NCBI RefSeq assembly: GCF_000209165.1
Contig: NC_009047.1
Coordinates: forward strand, 806,001-870,000
Origin: Scheffersomyces stipitis CBS 6054
Lineage: Eukaryota; Ascomycota; Pichiomycetes; Serinales; Debaryomycetaceae
Length of the DNA stretch: 64,000 nucleotides
Direction: 5' to 3'
This document shows positions 12,020 to 22,022 of the stretch, one piece after another. Under the pieces are notes generated by a model. That model saw only the letters and a list, made by a program, of their open reading frames with translations. It was not told the origin of the DNA and did not search any database. Position numbers and translations under genes: made by a program. Position 1 is the stretch's first letter; every line of letters begins with the position of its first letter.

Positions 12020-13614
12020 ATGTCTTTGATTTTCCCTGTTTTTTCCAACTTAAGTCAAAGTTCAGATTTTGCAGAACAAGAGTCCAGTTTATACCCATTA
12101 AAGGAAAAGATCTTACCAACCCCAGGATACCCAAGAATCTTCTTCTTTAATACAATGGAACATAAACCGTATGTCATATCACCCTTGCATAACACTATCA
12201 TTGCACCGTCTATATACTAACATTACTCAGACACAACATGGTCTTACCACCAGCTAATGGTAAGAAATTGTGGAGGGTGAAGAGAACTGTCTCTGGAAGC
12301 CATGGCTCTCACACCTCTACTAACGACGCTAATGATACCCAAACCGACTCCTCGCTTGAGTGCTTGAACAACTCGTTGAAGATTGCTGCAGCAGCCGGCA
12401 AGTTCTCAATGAGAAGACCTCCTTTGAGAAGACCCAAGAACAAGCCAGGAAAGCCCAAGGACTTTGTCTTTGTGGACTTGTCACCAGTGAAGACCGAGGA
12501 CTCGGAAGCTTCTAGTGGAGAATACTCTACTACCAGTTCTCCAACCTTAGTGAATACCCAATTACCATCTCCTACATTGTCTATTAACGACGCCAACATT
12601 AAACTCGACTACACCACAAACAATGATACCATAAACTCTACTGTTTCCAAAGCTGGCTTGGAAATGGCTCCATTGAACGAGTCATTCAACAACTCCATAA
12701 GCTCAGAAGACGATTCCTTATTCTCCAGCTTCAACAACAGTGAAATTTTGGAATCAGCTCTTTCGGCATATATGCAGGTTCAGCCACAGGTCTCAATGGT
12801 TCCTCGTTCGGCCCCAGTGGATTCGTACGGATTGGGAATCATGAACATGGGAAGCATGAACTGGGACCAGCCTCAGGTGATGAAGCAGCAGCAAACTGTA
12901 CAAATGTCGCCACAACAGCAGGCTAACCAGAAGACCTTGACTGAACAATTATTTGGTTACCAACAGGCTATGTTGCAGCAGTATCAGCAGATCCAGTTGT
13001 TACAACAGCAATTGCAACAACAGCAAGAGATGCAAAAGAACATAATATCACCACAATCTTCTCCTGAGGAGCCTGTGGAAATCGAAACTAAAATTGCCAA
13101 CTCCAACAAGAGATCCAAGTCTACTGGAGATGTTGGTTCTTCTGCTAAGAGAAGAGCTAGCGGACAATTTCAGTTCAAGACTTATACAGGACCTAACAAA
13201 TCCAAGCAGCAAATAAGACACAGACACACAGTTTCAGAGCCAATTAAGAAGAACAGTGCTAGCAAGAAGGAGGTCGAGAATGCTGCTGCAGTCAGCATTC
13301 CAACCACACCAAAGCAAGAACAAACTCAATCACAACAATCGTCTATCAAGTCCACAGTTGGCTTGGAAGACTTCATGATGCTTAACGAACAAATCTCCAT
13401 CGAATTGCCATACGAAGAGTTGTCTACTGATGACGCTCTTTCTATGAAGTCTGGAAAGTACGATACTTATTCTCCAGTATCTGACTACTCTGATGAAGAC
13501 GACTATTTCGCTAAGTCTAAGGGTTTGGATCCAAACTTACTTTCTAACTGCGGCATTGACCAATACTTAATTCCAAGAGCTGATGACTTTGTCTTCTCTG
13601 GATTTGCAATGTAA
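12020..13614 (+). CDS. Glutamine-rich putative transcriptional regulator, two exons
   Basis: Exon 1 is 12020-12168 and exon 2 is 12231-13614, giving 510 residues. The first exon ends at a perfect GTATGT, and the second begins after a perfect TACTAAC and a CAG; joining them keeps the frame, and the ATG at 12238 becomes residue 53. The N-terminal 75 residues are rich in aromatic and basic residues (YPRIFFFNTMEHKP, then LWRVKRT), followed by a basic stretch RRPPLRRPKNKPGKPKDF, a Ser/Thr/Asn-rich acidic region, a glutamine-rich block (about residues 265-325), basic clusters (KRSKS, KRRAS) and an acidic, aromatic C-terminus. I see no zinc finger, homeodomain or bZIP. Composition, the 5.3-kb upstream region and possible nuclear signals suggest a transcription factor or cofactor, but the family is not recognised. 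Confidence 0.88.
12169..12230 (+). other. 62-nt spliceosomal intron
   Basis: The 5' site GTATGT is at 12169-12174, the branch point TACTAAC at 12215-12221 and the 3' CAG at 12228-12230, all matching the yeast consensus exactly. Exon 1 leaves two bases (CC) that pair with the first base of exon 2 to make a Pro codon. Confidence 0.95.
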
Positions 13615-13648
13615 ATTGCTACGGTGATGTATACTATTTATTAACTTC

Positions 13649-14286
13649 TTTCGGTTACCCTTTCATTATTTCGGTTGTACACTAGTCCCTATGATACCCA
13701 TTCCCACTACAATCACGCCTACTTTCGCCAGTCATGTTGGTTGTTCACTTGAACATATTTCGAACCACATTGCTATTAACTTATTCCCCAATATTTAAAA
13801 TTTCGGTATTCTACCTTTTCAAGCTTTCGGTATTCCACCTTTTCAAACTTTCGGTATTCCATCCTTATTTTCGGTACCCATTTCGGTCAGCTACATTACA
13901 CTTATTTCGGTTCATCAAACTTCTTTCGATTTCAACATTTCGCATCACCTAGATATCAAATACTTTCGGTTAAAATCTTCTTTTCGGTTCAACTTCTTTT
14001 ACTACTTCAATTTCGGTTTCACAAATTTCATTATTTCGATTACACATGGATTTTCCCCTTCTTCATCAACTTCACTATCATATTCTTCATACTTGATAGT
14101 TCTCCTTTCGCAATCATAATCGTCCTCGGTTATTCTAATTTTCGGTATTTTACCCCATATTTTTTGGACACTTTATTAACGGAATTTTCGCACTACCACA
14201 TTTGATATCTGACATTATTTTTCGGTCATCACGTTTATTATTTTCCCGTTTTGGGTTTCGGTTCTCAATATTTTTAATCTTTCGGT
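13649..14286 (+). repeat. Array of 15 same-strand TTTCGGT motifs
   Basis: Within 640 bp downstream of the glutamine-rich gene, TTTCGGT occurs 15 times on the + strand (first at 13649, last at 14280-14286). I found no reverse-complement copy. Several near copies (TTTCGAT, TTTCGCA, TTTCGAC) are interspersed. Flanks are partly shared, for example TTTCGGTATTC three times at 13801-13860, but spacing is irregular. It lies where the 3' untranslated region of the upstream gene would be. Confidence 0.85.
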
Positions 14287-15465
14287 TCAATTATACTTTT
14301 TCAAAAACACCTTTGGAAGCACACATTTTGATTTCTTAACTATTTAAACCTTTGGCTACTTTCGACATTTACAGCCAAAACTTCCAATTAGTATTGGATA
14401 TAATTAACAGTATGGGAATACTTTAGACATTTACAATAAGACACAATTTACCTAAGACTTCGCATATTGCACATTGTAGAAAATAACTTTGCAACTCCTC
14501 AATTATCTCCTGAACTTACTGACAGTACTTCGGTGAACTGCATCTTCATGATAAATTGATTAATTTTCATGTCGGGGTAAAAATCAGCAACCCCACATTT
14601 CCTATACTGTCTTTCTATATACAGTTCTTTGTTGCAACCATCCAGATGCATATGATCTCATTACCCCATGAAGAAGACGGAGCCTAAAAAAGCAAATGTG
14701 TTCCGGCAAAGAGGAAAGTAGGACAATTTGGGAAACAGAGGTTTGTTTGGGCAATAAACTTACGGTATCTCCATATTTGGTTAAATTCCAGGAGACTGAG
14801 GTGCAAATGCTAAAATTGAAATTCCTGTGGTAATGCTGTACCTAATGGGTAATTTTCACTTTCTGGGGCAAATTGCCGAGCTAGAATCCCTATCGAGAAT
14901 GTACGTGCAATAATACCTTGGATATAGGTATGTTTAACCTTATAGAGATGCCTATTTTGGTAGTCTATTGTATCTCCATTGAGATGAAAGTGCAAGTTTA
15001 AGATATTCAGCCCTTGAAGTCACATTTATTATTTTGAGAGAATAAGATTTTGATAATCTCAAACACTGCTCAAATACCTTGGGCTTGACTGAACTAGTAT
15101 TGTTTCCTTTTGAAATATGTTGGATCGTCGAATTCCAAGACGGAAATGAACCTCATTCGCAAAATAAGCATTAGGGTCTGGAAACAAAGTGAGCCAAATT
15201 AACTCCAAGGTAAATCCATGACGCTCAAAGGATAATCACAGTCCTGTAGACACAACCAGGTGAATACCAATAGACCACGTCAATTCCAGTTCTAGAGATC
15301 TTCTGGTACATACTTGGCATTCAGGAAATTCTTTTGTTGAGATTTAGTACTTCACAGTCAATTTACAAGAAAACTTTCGGGGGTATTCAATGATACTTTT
15401 AACCACAAGATCATACTATTGTACAAGGACCTTAAAAGGATATAGTTTGGGAACCTTTTAGTAAT

Positions 15466-15498
15466 CTAGATATGTACTAGATATGTTCTAGATATGTA
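15466..15498. repeat. 11-bp tandem repeat, three units
   Basis: The unit CTAGATATGTA is repeated at 15466-15476, 15477-15487 (last base T) and 15488-15498. It lies 120 bp past the stop of the convergent gene to the right. Confidence 0.9.
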
Positions 15499-15619
15499 CT
15501 TCATCAACTTTCTTCTCATAAAATTGCAGAACATGTGGATTTGGAAACTTTGAAGTTAGGGGATTGATAGGCTATTTTTGATCTACATGATTTAATATGA
15601 CGATAAATTTTGAAATAAC

Positions 15620-17890
15620 TTATTTTGCTAGCTCTACTTCCAATATTTTCTTCTTGTGAAGGATGATATCACGAAGAGATCCTGATTTATTGATTTGGGG
15701 TCTGACGTTTTCAGCTTCACCGTCTCCGCCGGAAGTTGCAGAATCTTGAATTGTTTCTTGAGATTCATCTGATTTTCTGTGATATTTTTCATCTTCAGAT
15801 GCAGACTCAGATACTTCAATTGTCCCAATGTATTCAATAGGATCGTAGGGTCTGATATGGGGACGAAAATCAATACTCTTTCTGGGACAAATATAATTAT
15901 CCTGGTCTTCTGTCAACATACATTGTTTTCTGTCTTCTAATGTGAAACTAGTAACCTTACAGTAGTTTGTCGACTCTTCACAATCTTCAGAAGTATTCGG
16001 AGTTGCAAATGGAGAACTTCTAAATTCGAATTTATTGTATAATTGGTCAATTTCAGGCATATCCCGAATCTTTTCACTTACATGGTGCCACCATTCTGTG
16101 TCAAGACTTCTTTCCATTGGCCATTGCTGCTCAGGGTCATAGGCATCTCTAGCCGAAAACCCGAACTCCCAGACAGGCTCAGCACCTCCATTTACAAATG
16201 TCTCGTTCAATTTTGTGAAGTATGTAAATGAATTTACAATGTTGAATGAATTTTCGTCAACAGAGTAATATTTCCAGGCAGGATTCACTCCCGAAAATGG
16301 GCTTATGGAAGGAGCAGTAATTGCAAAATTAATTGCATTTTCCAACTTCTTTTCATCACAGCCATCCCCAGCGTAGAGTAGCTCGAACAGTTCCTTTTGA
16401 CTATGTCCAAAGAAGATTGCCGCAATTACTTTTGGAGAGAACCGGTGCACTATTTCAGTAAAGATTTTTGAAGGTATAGGCAATGACTGTTGGCTGGTTG
16501 GCAAATGTGCAATAATCCATACTCTTTGTTCATTGAGTTCACTGTCAAGTAATTCATTTATTAAAAATTCCCAAATTCCTGATTTGTCAAAGGCAAGCAC
16601 ATCCCAAAAGGAATATAAATTCTTTTGGTTCCATACATTGGAGTTCAAGGAAATAATCTTTAAGCCTCTGTCAGTTACTAACGAATAACCGAAATGGTTA
16701 TATCTGACTTCTTTAGCAGATTCCAAATCCAACCAACCGAGTTCTTGCCATAAATCAGCAAGAAAGTCAAAATTGCATTGGTATAAATATGATTCTGTTA
16801 ATTCATTCTGAGGCAATTGATTCATAGGAAACCCATCTCGAACACCGATGGCCGGAAAAACAGGAACCTGTGGAAGGTACAGTTGAATATTACGGTAGAC
16901 AAACTCCTGAGCTTCCAAAACACTTTCTTTGTCTACGAAGATTCTATCAGAGTGACCAACTACTCCTCCAGTAAATAAAGCGAACTCGAAGTTCAAGTGA
17001 TTTTGATGAAAATCTCTGATCACTCCCAAGGAATTGTTGAACAACAACGGAGGTGTCTCGCAATTATAACTGCCAAATTCATGAGCTGGTAACCAAGCAG
17101 GCTCCTTTGGACTGTACTGGTCAATATACTGACCTTTTTCAAAATGACCTTTTGAGTAACTACTGGAATAAAATGATAACCCAACCGCCGGGTCATGAAT
17201 TAGACTGTAGTCATATTCTGGAGGAGTTGGAACTAAATTTCTGCTCATAGGCGAGCAACATACGGTTTGCGAACAGTTGGCTTCTGATAAGAGTTTATAA
17301 TCTAGTTGGATGTTGACATCACTAATGTGCAACACGTTAAAGGTATTGCCGCTATTTTCAGGAGCTTCGTACAACTTCGGTTTCGGTGGCCAGAGTTTCT
17401 CCAAGTCCAAGGTTGGTGATTCAGGAAGAACATGACATTGAGAATCATGAAAATAGCAGAAATAATCTCCATCGATACCTTCTGGGTTCATGAGCAGCAA
17501 AACTTTTGTGAAATCTGTCCCAGTAGATGAATATTCTTCAGTATGAAATCCATAATTCATGTGGCATTCTGTTTCGTCAAACCCAGACTCAAGACACCAA
17601 ATCGAGAAAATTTGTGGAACCAAATCTGGACGAGTTAAGGCTAGAAATTTTCCAATTTGTAGACGAGTTTTACATCTAGCACATTCGTCAATATCGTTAA
17701 CGGCGTCAACACTATGAAACTCATTTACCGCTCTCTTAATTAGTTCCTCATCGCTCATCAAATGATTCATATTCGACCAGTCTGGTTGTATATTACTGGA
17801 CTTGAAATTTTTGGCTGGATATCCTGCAATTTGTTCTAACAAAAATGCAGTAAGTACTACTGAAGCGCTGGAAATGTAATTGATCTTCAT
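15620..17890 (-). CDS. Secreted acid-sphingomyelinase-like protein, probable pseudoenzyme
   Basis: This 756-residue protein starts at the ATG at 17890, which gives a good signal peptide (MKINYISSASVVLTAFLLEQ). An open frame extends further upstream without an ATG. A cysteine-rich saposin-like segment follows (residues about 65-120, with ECARCK and WCLESGF), then a calcineurin-like phosphoesterase domain of the acid sphingomyelinase type (about 185-560). The family's metal ligands are largely replaced: DxH is D191-V-N193, TGD is TGG (G309), GNH is G-V350-R351, and GHxH is GH496-S-Q498; only D191, H462 and H496 remain. Several N-glycosylation sequons and a Ser/Glu-rich acidic tail are present. 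The fold assignment is strong; loss of activity is inferred from the missing ligands. Confidence 0.9.
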   Translation of the reverse strand: MKINYISSASVVLTAFLLEQIAGYPAKNFKSSNIQPDWSNMNHLMSDEELIKRAVNEFHSVDAVNDIDECARCKTRLQIGKFLALTRPDLVPQIFSIWCLESGFDETECHMNYGFHTEEYSSTGTDFTKVLLLMNPEGIDGDYFCYFHDSQCHVLPESPTLDLEKLWPPKPKLYEAPENSGNTFNVLHISDVNIQLDYKLLSEANCSQTVCCSPMSRNLVPTPPEYDYSLIHDPAVGLSFYSSSYSKGHFEKGQYIDQYSPKEPAWLPAHEFGSYNCETPPLLFNNSLGVIRDFHQNHLNFEFALFTGGVVGHSDRIFVDKESVLEAQEFVYRNIQLYLPQVPVFPAIGVRDGFPMNQLPQNELTESYLYQCNFDFLADLWQELGWLDLESAKEVRYNHFGYSLVTDRGLKIISLNSNVWNQKNLYSFWDVLAFDKSGIWEFLINELLDSELNEQRVWIIAHLPTSQQSLPIPSKIFTEIVHRFSPKVIAAIFFGHSQKELFELLYAGDGCDEKKLENAINFAITAPSISPFSGVNPAWKYYSVDENSFNIVNSFTYFTKLNETFVNGGAEPVWEFGFSARDAYDPEQQWPMERSLDTEWWHHVSEKIRDMPEIDQLYNKFEFRSSPFATPNTSEDCEESTNYCKVTSFTLEDRKQCMLTEDQDNYICPRKSIDFRPHIRPYDPIEYIGTIEVSESASEDEKYHRKSDESQETIQDSATSGGDGEAENVRPQINKSGSLRDIILHKKKILEVELAK

Positions 17891-18547
17891 TATAACTACG
17901 AGGGAGTGTTCTATCTTGATTTTGTTAGTCAATGAAGAATTGCTGGTGTACAATCAAATTTGCACCCATAAGCGCTATGCTCTCTTATAGGTGCTCAATG
18001 TCGCAAGCATATTTTAGCGACATATTTTTGGACAAATATCAGCATTTCATGGATGGGTAAATCCTTAGATTCATCTACAACAGCAAGAATTTAGTAGTAC
18101 AAATATGTATAAATATAGACAAATAGAGAAATCCCAGCAAAGTGACTATGTTGAACAAAGATGAAAATAAATAAGCCACACAGTAATCAATGAACAGAAC
18201 TTTTTGGAGTTTAGATAGAGTCAAATGGTCTATGGCCAATCTCTTTTATAGCACCACAAAATGGTACGGGAACGGTTGATTGCAATGAAAATGAAGAAGA
18301 ACGTAGATATACACAGAGAATTAATACAGACCTAGAGTCAAGACGTTTGTCCATGTGGGGGTGATAGACGTCAATATGCAACAGAAAGAGCCAAGGTGGG
18401 CAAGAATAAAAAGTAGTGTATGCCCTTCATACACTAGATTTAACACGACAGTAGTAAGTAGATATGACTTCAAGTAAATATAAAATGATATCAACAAAGT
18501 TGCAACACCAGTATTCCAGTTTTTAAGCGGAATATACTATCGCGATG
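17891..18547. other. Intergenic region, 657 bp
   Basis: This holds the promoter of the sphingomyelinase-like gene and the terminator side of the next minus-strand gene. It is AT-rich with no recognised element. Confidence 0.6.
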
Positions 18548-19942
18548 TCACCTCCTTACGGTGTCCCTTAACGAAGTCAATTTGGAAAGGATACGATCTT
18601 GGACGTCTTTCTTAACCTCCGTGGAATGTTGGATTTTGTCAGCGAGAAGCGATACAATCTTTTCGCTCACTTCGTCCCTGTAGTCGGCATAGTTTTTGTT
18701 AATTGCCTCTAACTTGTCATAGTGATTCTTGATCAACTTGTCGAGCTCGAGGAACAAGGAATGATTTTCGTTAATTACTTGACTCTGGAAGTCTGCTGAC
18801 TTAGCCAAGAAGTCATCAAATGCTTGCATAGACTGAGAAATACTAGAATAACTGTATCTGTCGTTGGCATACAAAGCTCCAATGTCATCCTTGATATCTG
18901 ACAACTCCCGCAACGTAGAAGTTAGGCGAGTATCAATCGCTCCATTGGCGGAATTAGTAGAGTCAATAAGGGCTCTCAACGACGAAGTCATACTTGTCAA
19001 ATTGGTGACACCTCGTTGCACCTCTGTATCCATGCTTCCCTGGAAGAGGTGAGAGGTGTTCGCTAATTTGCCAGTCTTCAATTTATCGCTAAGATCATTG
19101 AGGTCAAGTAATGCTGCTTCTAATTCTGTTAGCGAACTGTCTGCTGAAATATGCTTAAACAAATAGTATTCGTCATCCTGAGACCTGCTAGGGCTCGAGT
19201 CAATTATGCCAGCCTGCTTGCGTTCGTGACGTCTGATACTAGCCTTACGGATGGCAGTAGCCAACTGTCTTTGAAGCGTTCTTACGGTGGGAACTACTAC
19301 GGGCGAGTCGTCGTTTTTCCTATCCTTCTCATGATCCAGATGTTTGTGGCTTGCAAACTTCTGCTGAATCAACTCCCACTTCTTCGTCTGGGAAAGTGAG
19401 CGATCACCCACATACTTAAATGGTTTAATTTGGACAATGAAGTATAGAATTAGTCTGATGTCGTGTGTGGTCAACTTTGTGCGGTGGGCATTCTTCGCTC
19501 CCAAGAGGAAGTTGGTAGAATTAGAAGGTGAAGACGACGAAGAATCTTGCTCGTCGGGACCGTAGCTTTCGCCGTTGATATCAACTGTTTCAGCATCTAC
19601 AGACTCAACAGCTTGGGCAACCTCTTGTGCTTCTAGCGAGCGTGCAGCAGCTACAGCCTCTATCGATCCGGCGCTGTGAGCATCAGCTTGTACTACAGAT
19701 ACAGCAGTTTCTACAGTTTCAGACCCACTACGAACATCGTCAGCGGGCAATGGATTCAACAAGCTCGCAGCTCCAGACCACTGGTGCTTAATGCTCCGAG
19801 AGTGGAGCACCGAAGGTCCAGTGTGAGGAGGAGCGATGGCCAGCGATGTGGAAATTGTAGATGGAGTAGCTGCTGTAGGAGGCTGGGGATCATGCGGCAT
19901 GGCTATAGACGTAGTGTTAGACATTGTCAGTGTCTTCGGCAT
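18548..19942 (-). CDS. Unrecognised protein with Ala/Ser-rich head and coiled-coil tail
   Basis: The first ATG (19942) gives 464 residues. A second ATG at 19924 has a much better context (ACAATGTCT), so the protein may start there with 458 residues. The head (about 1-150) is Ala/Ser/Thr/Pro-rich and low in complexity. Residues about 150-240 are a compact conserved-looking helical block (TTHDIRLILYFIVQIKPF, then KKWELIQQKF and RTLQRQLATAIRKA) whose layout recalls Myb/SANT or trihelix DNA-binding domains; this is inference. The rest is predominantly helical with heptad-like Leu/Ile spacing, consistent with a coiled coil. I do not recognise an orthologue. Confidence 0.8.
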   Translation of the reverse strand: MPKTLTMSNTTSIAMPHDPQPPTAATPSTISTSLAIAPPHTGPSVLHSRSIKHQWSGAASLLNPLPADDVRSGSETVETAVSVVQADAHSAGSIEAVAAARSLEAQEVAQAVESVDAETVDINGESYGPDEQDSSSSSPSNSTNFLLGAKNAHRTKLTTHDIRLILYFIVQIKPFKYVGDRSLSQTKKWELIQQKFASHKHLDHEKDRKNDDSPVVVPTVRTLQRQLATAIRKASIRRHERKQAGIIDSSPSRSQDDEYYLFKHISADSSLTELEAALLDLNDLSDKLKTGKLANTSHLFQGSMDTEVQRGVTNLTSMTSSLRALIDSTNSANGAIDTRLTSTLRELSDIKDDIGALYANDRYSYSSISQSMQAFDDFLAKSADFQSQVINENHSLFLELDKLIKNHYDKLEAINKNYADYRDEVSEKIVSLLADKIQHSTEVKKDVQDRILSKLTSLRDTVRR

Positions 19943-22022
19943 ATAGGGCAGCAGCAGTATCAACAACGGCGGTGGCAGAATCAACGACGACAGAGATGTC
20001 TACGTTAGCAAAAAGAGTAAAGGAAATCTGGATTAAGGGTCTTTTTTGTAGCGGGCCTGAAAAAAAGCGAGCCTGAAAAATGCAGTCGGTATTGTGGTAG
20101 CGAGTGTTCCCTCTTAGGGGAGTATCTGCAAAAAAATGGCCTGATGGACAATATCAAATTTCACTTAAGTCAAAAGGACAGATCGAAAAAAAAAGACACT
20201 ACGAGTCAATTAATATCTTACCCTTACCCTATGATAAAAGAATACAGGAGTAGTAAAGGATCTTCTACTTCTATGGCAGTACTGTCCTGGAAAGCACGTA
20301 CAAAAAAATAATTGCGGAATCATAACCAGAAAACATCTCAAGTCAAACGCCCCAAAAGCACAATGACGGAACAGTTGTACAGTTTCGCGATATGGCTTGC
20401 GGATTTTGGAACCAAAAAAAAATAAATCCTGCTGATTCTCATGCTGTCAGGGTCGACTTGTATTGTAACACCTGAACGTCTCTGGCCTCCATGACAGACA
20501 CTTGATTTTATGTTACATCGGTTAATCCGCAACGGCATTTTTCACTTTAATCACCTGCGATGAGCCATAGACGCACCACACAGCACAGCCTAAGTTGCTT
20601 TCAGCTGGCTATCTAGCTCGTTTATTAGCTATCAAACAATTTTAATGCTACCTCTGGCTGCTATTTGACAATATTCAAAACCAAAAATAATTCTAAATAA
20701 TTCAAAATAATTCATAGTGCAAATTCAGTATTCTTCGAATTCATTTACGAGCTAGGCGGTTGAGAAGGTTAATGCGGGACTAGTAGAACTAACTTTGTTT
20801 ATTAAGAGTGACCCATCATGCCAGTAATTGTTTCTTTGCATCTGTACCTACGTATTATCTCGAACACTAAGAAAACAATTACATCATAAGCTTGTGCTAG
20901 TACGATTCCCGTCTACTTTTCTGTGCAGAAACGGGCTACAACAATAAGGACTTTTAGGGTCGCAAAATATCCTGATTCTCCGCCCAAATTATCCACTATA
21001 AACGACAAGATGGCATGTCGAGTTGGAAAATATTCCGTATTTTCGTTAGTCAAGTTCACCTTTTCGGCACATTTTAAACCCGAAACCATACTCTACGGGG
21101 TCGCCTGATTTTGCGGCATGTTCTAATAGCACGCAAACGAAGCATGAGAATATTCTAGCGCAAAATACATCAAATGGTGACAGCTTCTGCACTCATATAT
21201 TAGTCTACCAAGTACGTCTTCCTAAATCAGGTCTAACTCCCCCAACTAATAATGTCCAATTTACCAGCTCTGTGTAGCTTTATTTAATCATGTAGATTTC
21301 GCTATGGATGCTTCGAGTCCTTTTTCTCGTCCAACTTTCAGAATCTGTAAACGTTGTCATCCATTCCGACAGATCATCTTCAACAAATTAATTAAATTGT
21401 TTTAATTGACAATTGCTTTTGCTATCTCCTCCTCGTGCATGAGGCACAGATTGTCTTCCATACGGCTTTCCAATCTGTAGTTGGAATTAAGGCTTTTCCC
21501 CTTCTAACTTAGGCTCGAGGTTCATGAGGTGTTTTCCTAACGCCAAAGTGCTCTTGTACAGTAATATGCATAGGATTACGGTCTTGTACTACATGTGCCA
21601 AATAATAAATCTTCATGCATGTTCAGACCCAATCTGCGGGAGGATCTCCTCTACTTGCGTAACTACAGTTATGAACGTGCTGCCTACTATCCGGCTATCG
21701 GGAGATTGGTGCCTCCTGTGTGTTCTCCATGCCAGAGTCAAATAGACAATTGAAACCTAAATAATTTTATCATCTATTTTGCCTATTTTTAAGTAGGAAC
21801 AATTCGAATTGCATTGTACATATTTTTACGGCGTGTCAAAACTGTCTTCTAGGACCGTAAATATTAACTTCCCAAAACCGTGGAAAATACAAGCCCTTTT
21901 CCTTGTCAGGTACCAGGGGCTCCCTCGAAATACTGACACAGAAATGTTTCCTGGTGATCTAAGATCACCGTACCTGTCGGCCGGTGAGTCAAAAGTGATG
22001 CAGGATGGACTGATATTGCCGC
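19943..22022. other. Intergenic region, 2.1 kb
   Basis: This lies between two minus-strand genes: promoter of the coiled-coil gene on the left and the NAM7 terminator on the right. The longest open frame on either strand is about 110 codons and overlaps the NAM7 end. A-rich runs are common near 20040-20300. I see no tRNA, repeat or gene remnant. Confidence 0.55.

Larger units (their letters stand above)
13615..15619. other. Intergenic region between convergent genes
   Basis: About 2 kb between the stops of two convergent genes. It holds the TTTCGGT array in its first third and an 11-bp tandem repeat near its end. The rest (14300-15450) is AT-rich and shows nothing I can name. Confidence 0.6.

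Noticed and set aside
12238..13614. ATG at 12238 as the start of the glutamine-rich gene
   Set aside because: The upstream exon with perfect splice signals joins in frame, so this ATG is more likely internal.
17891..17953. N-terminal extension of the sphingomyelinase-like protein
   Set aside because: The frame is open but has no ATG; the ATG at 17890 gives a clean signal peptide.
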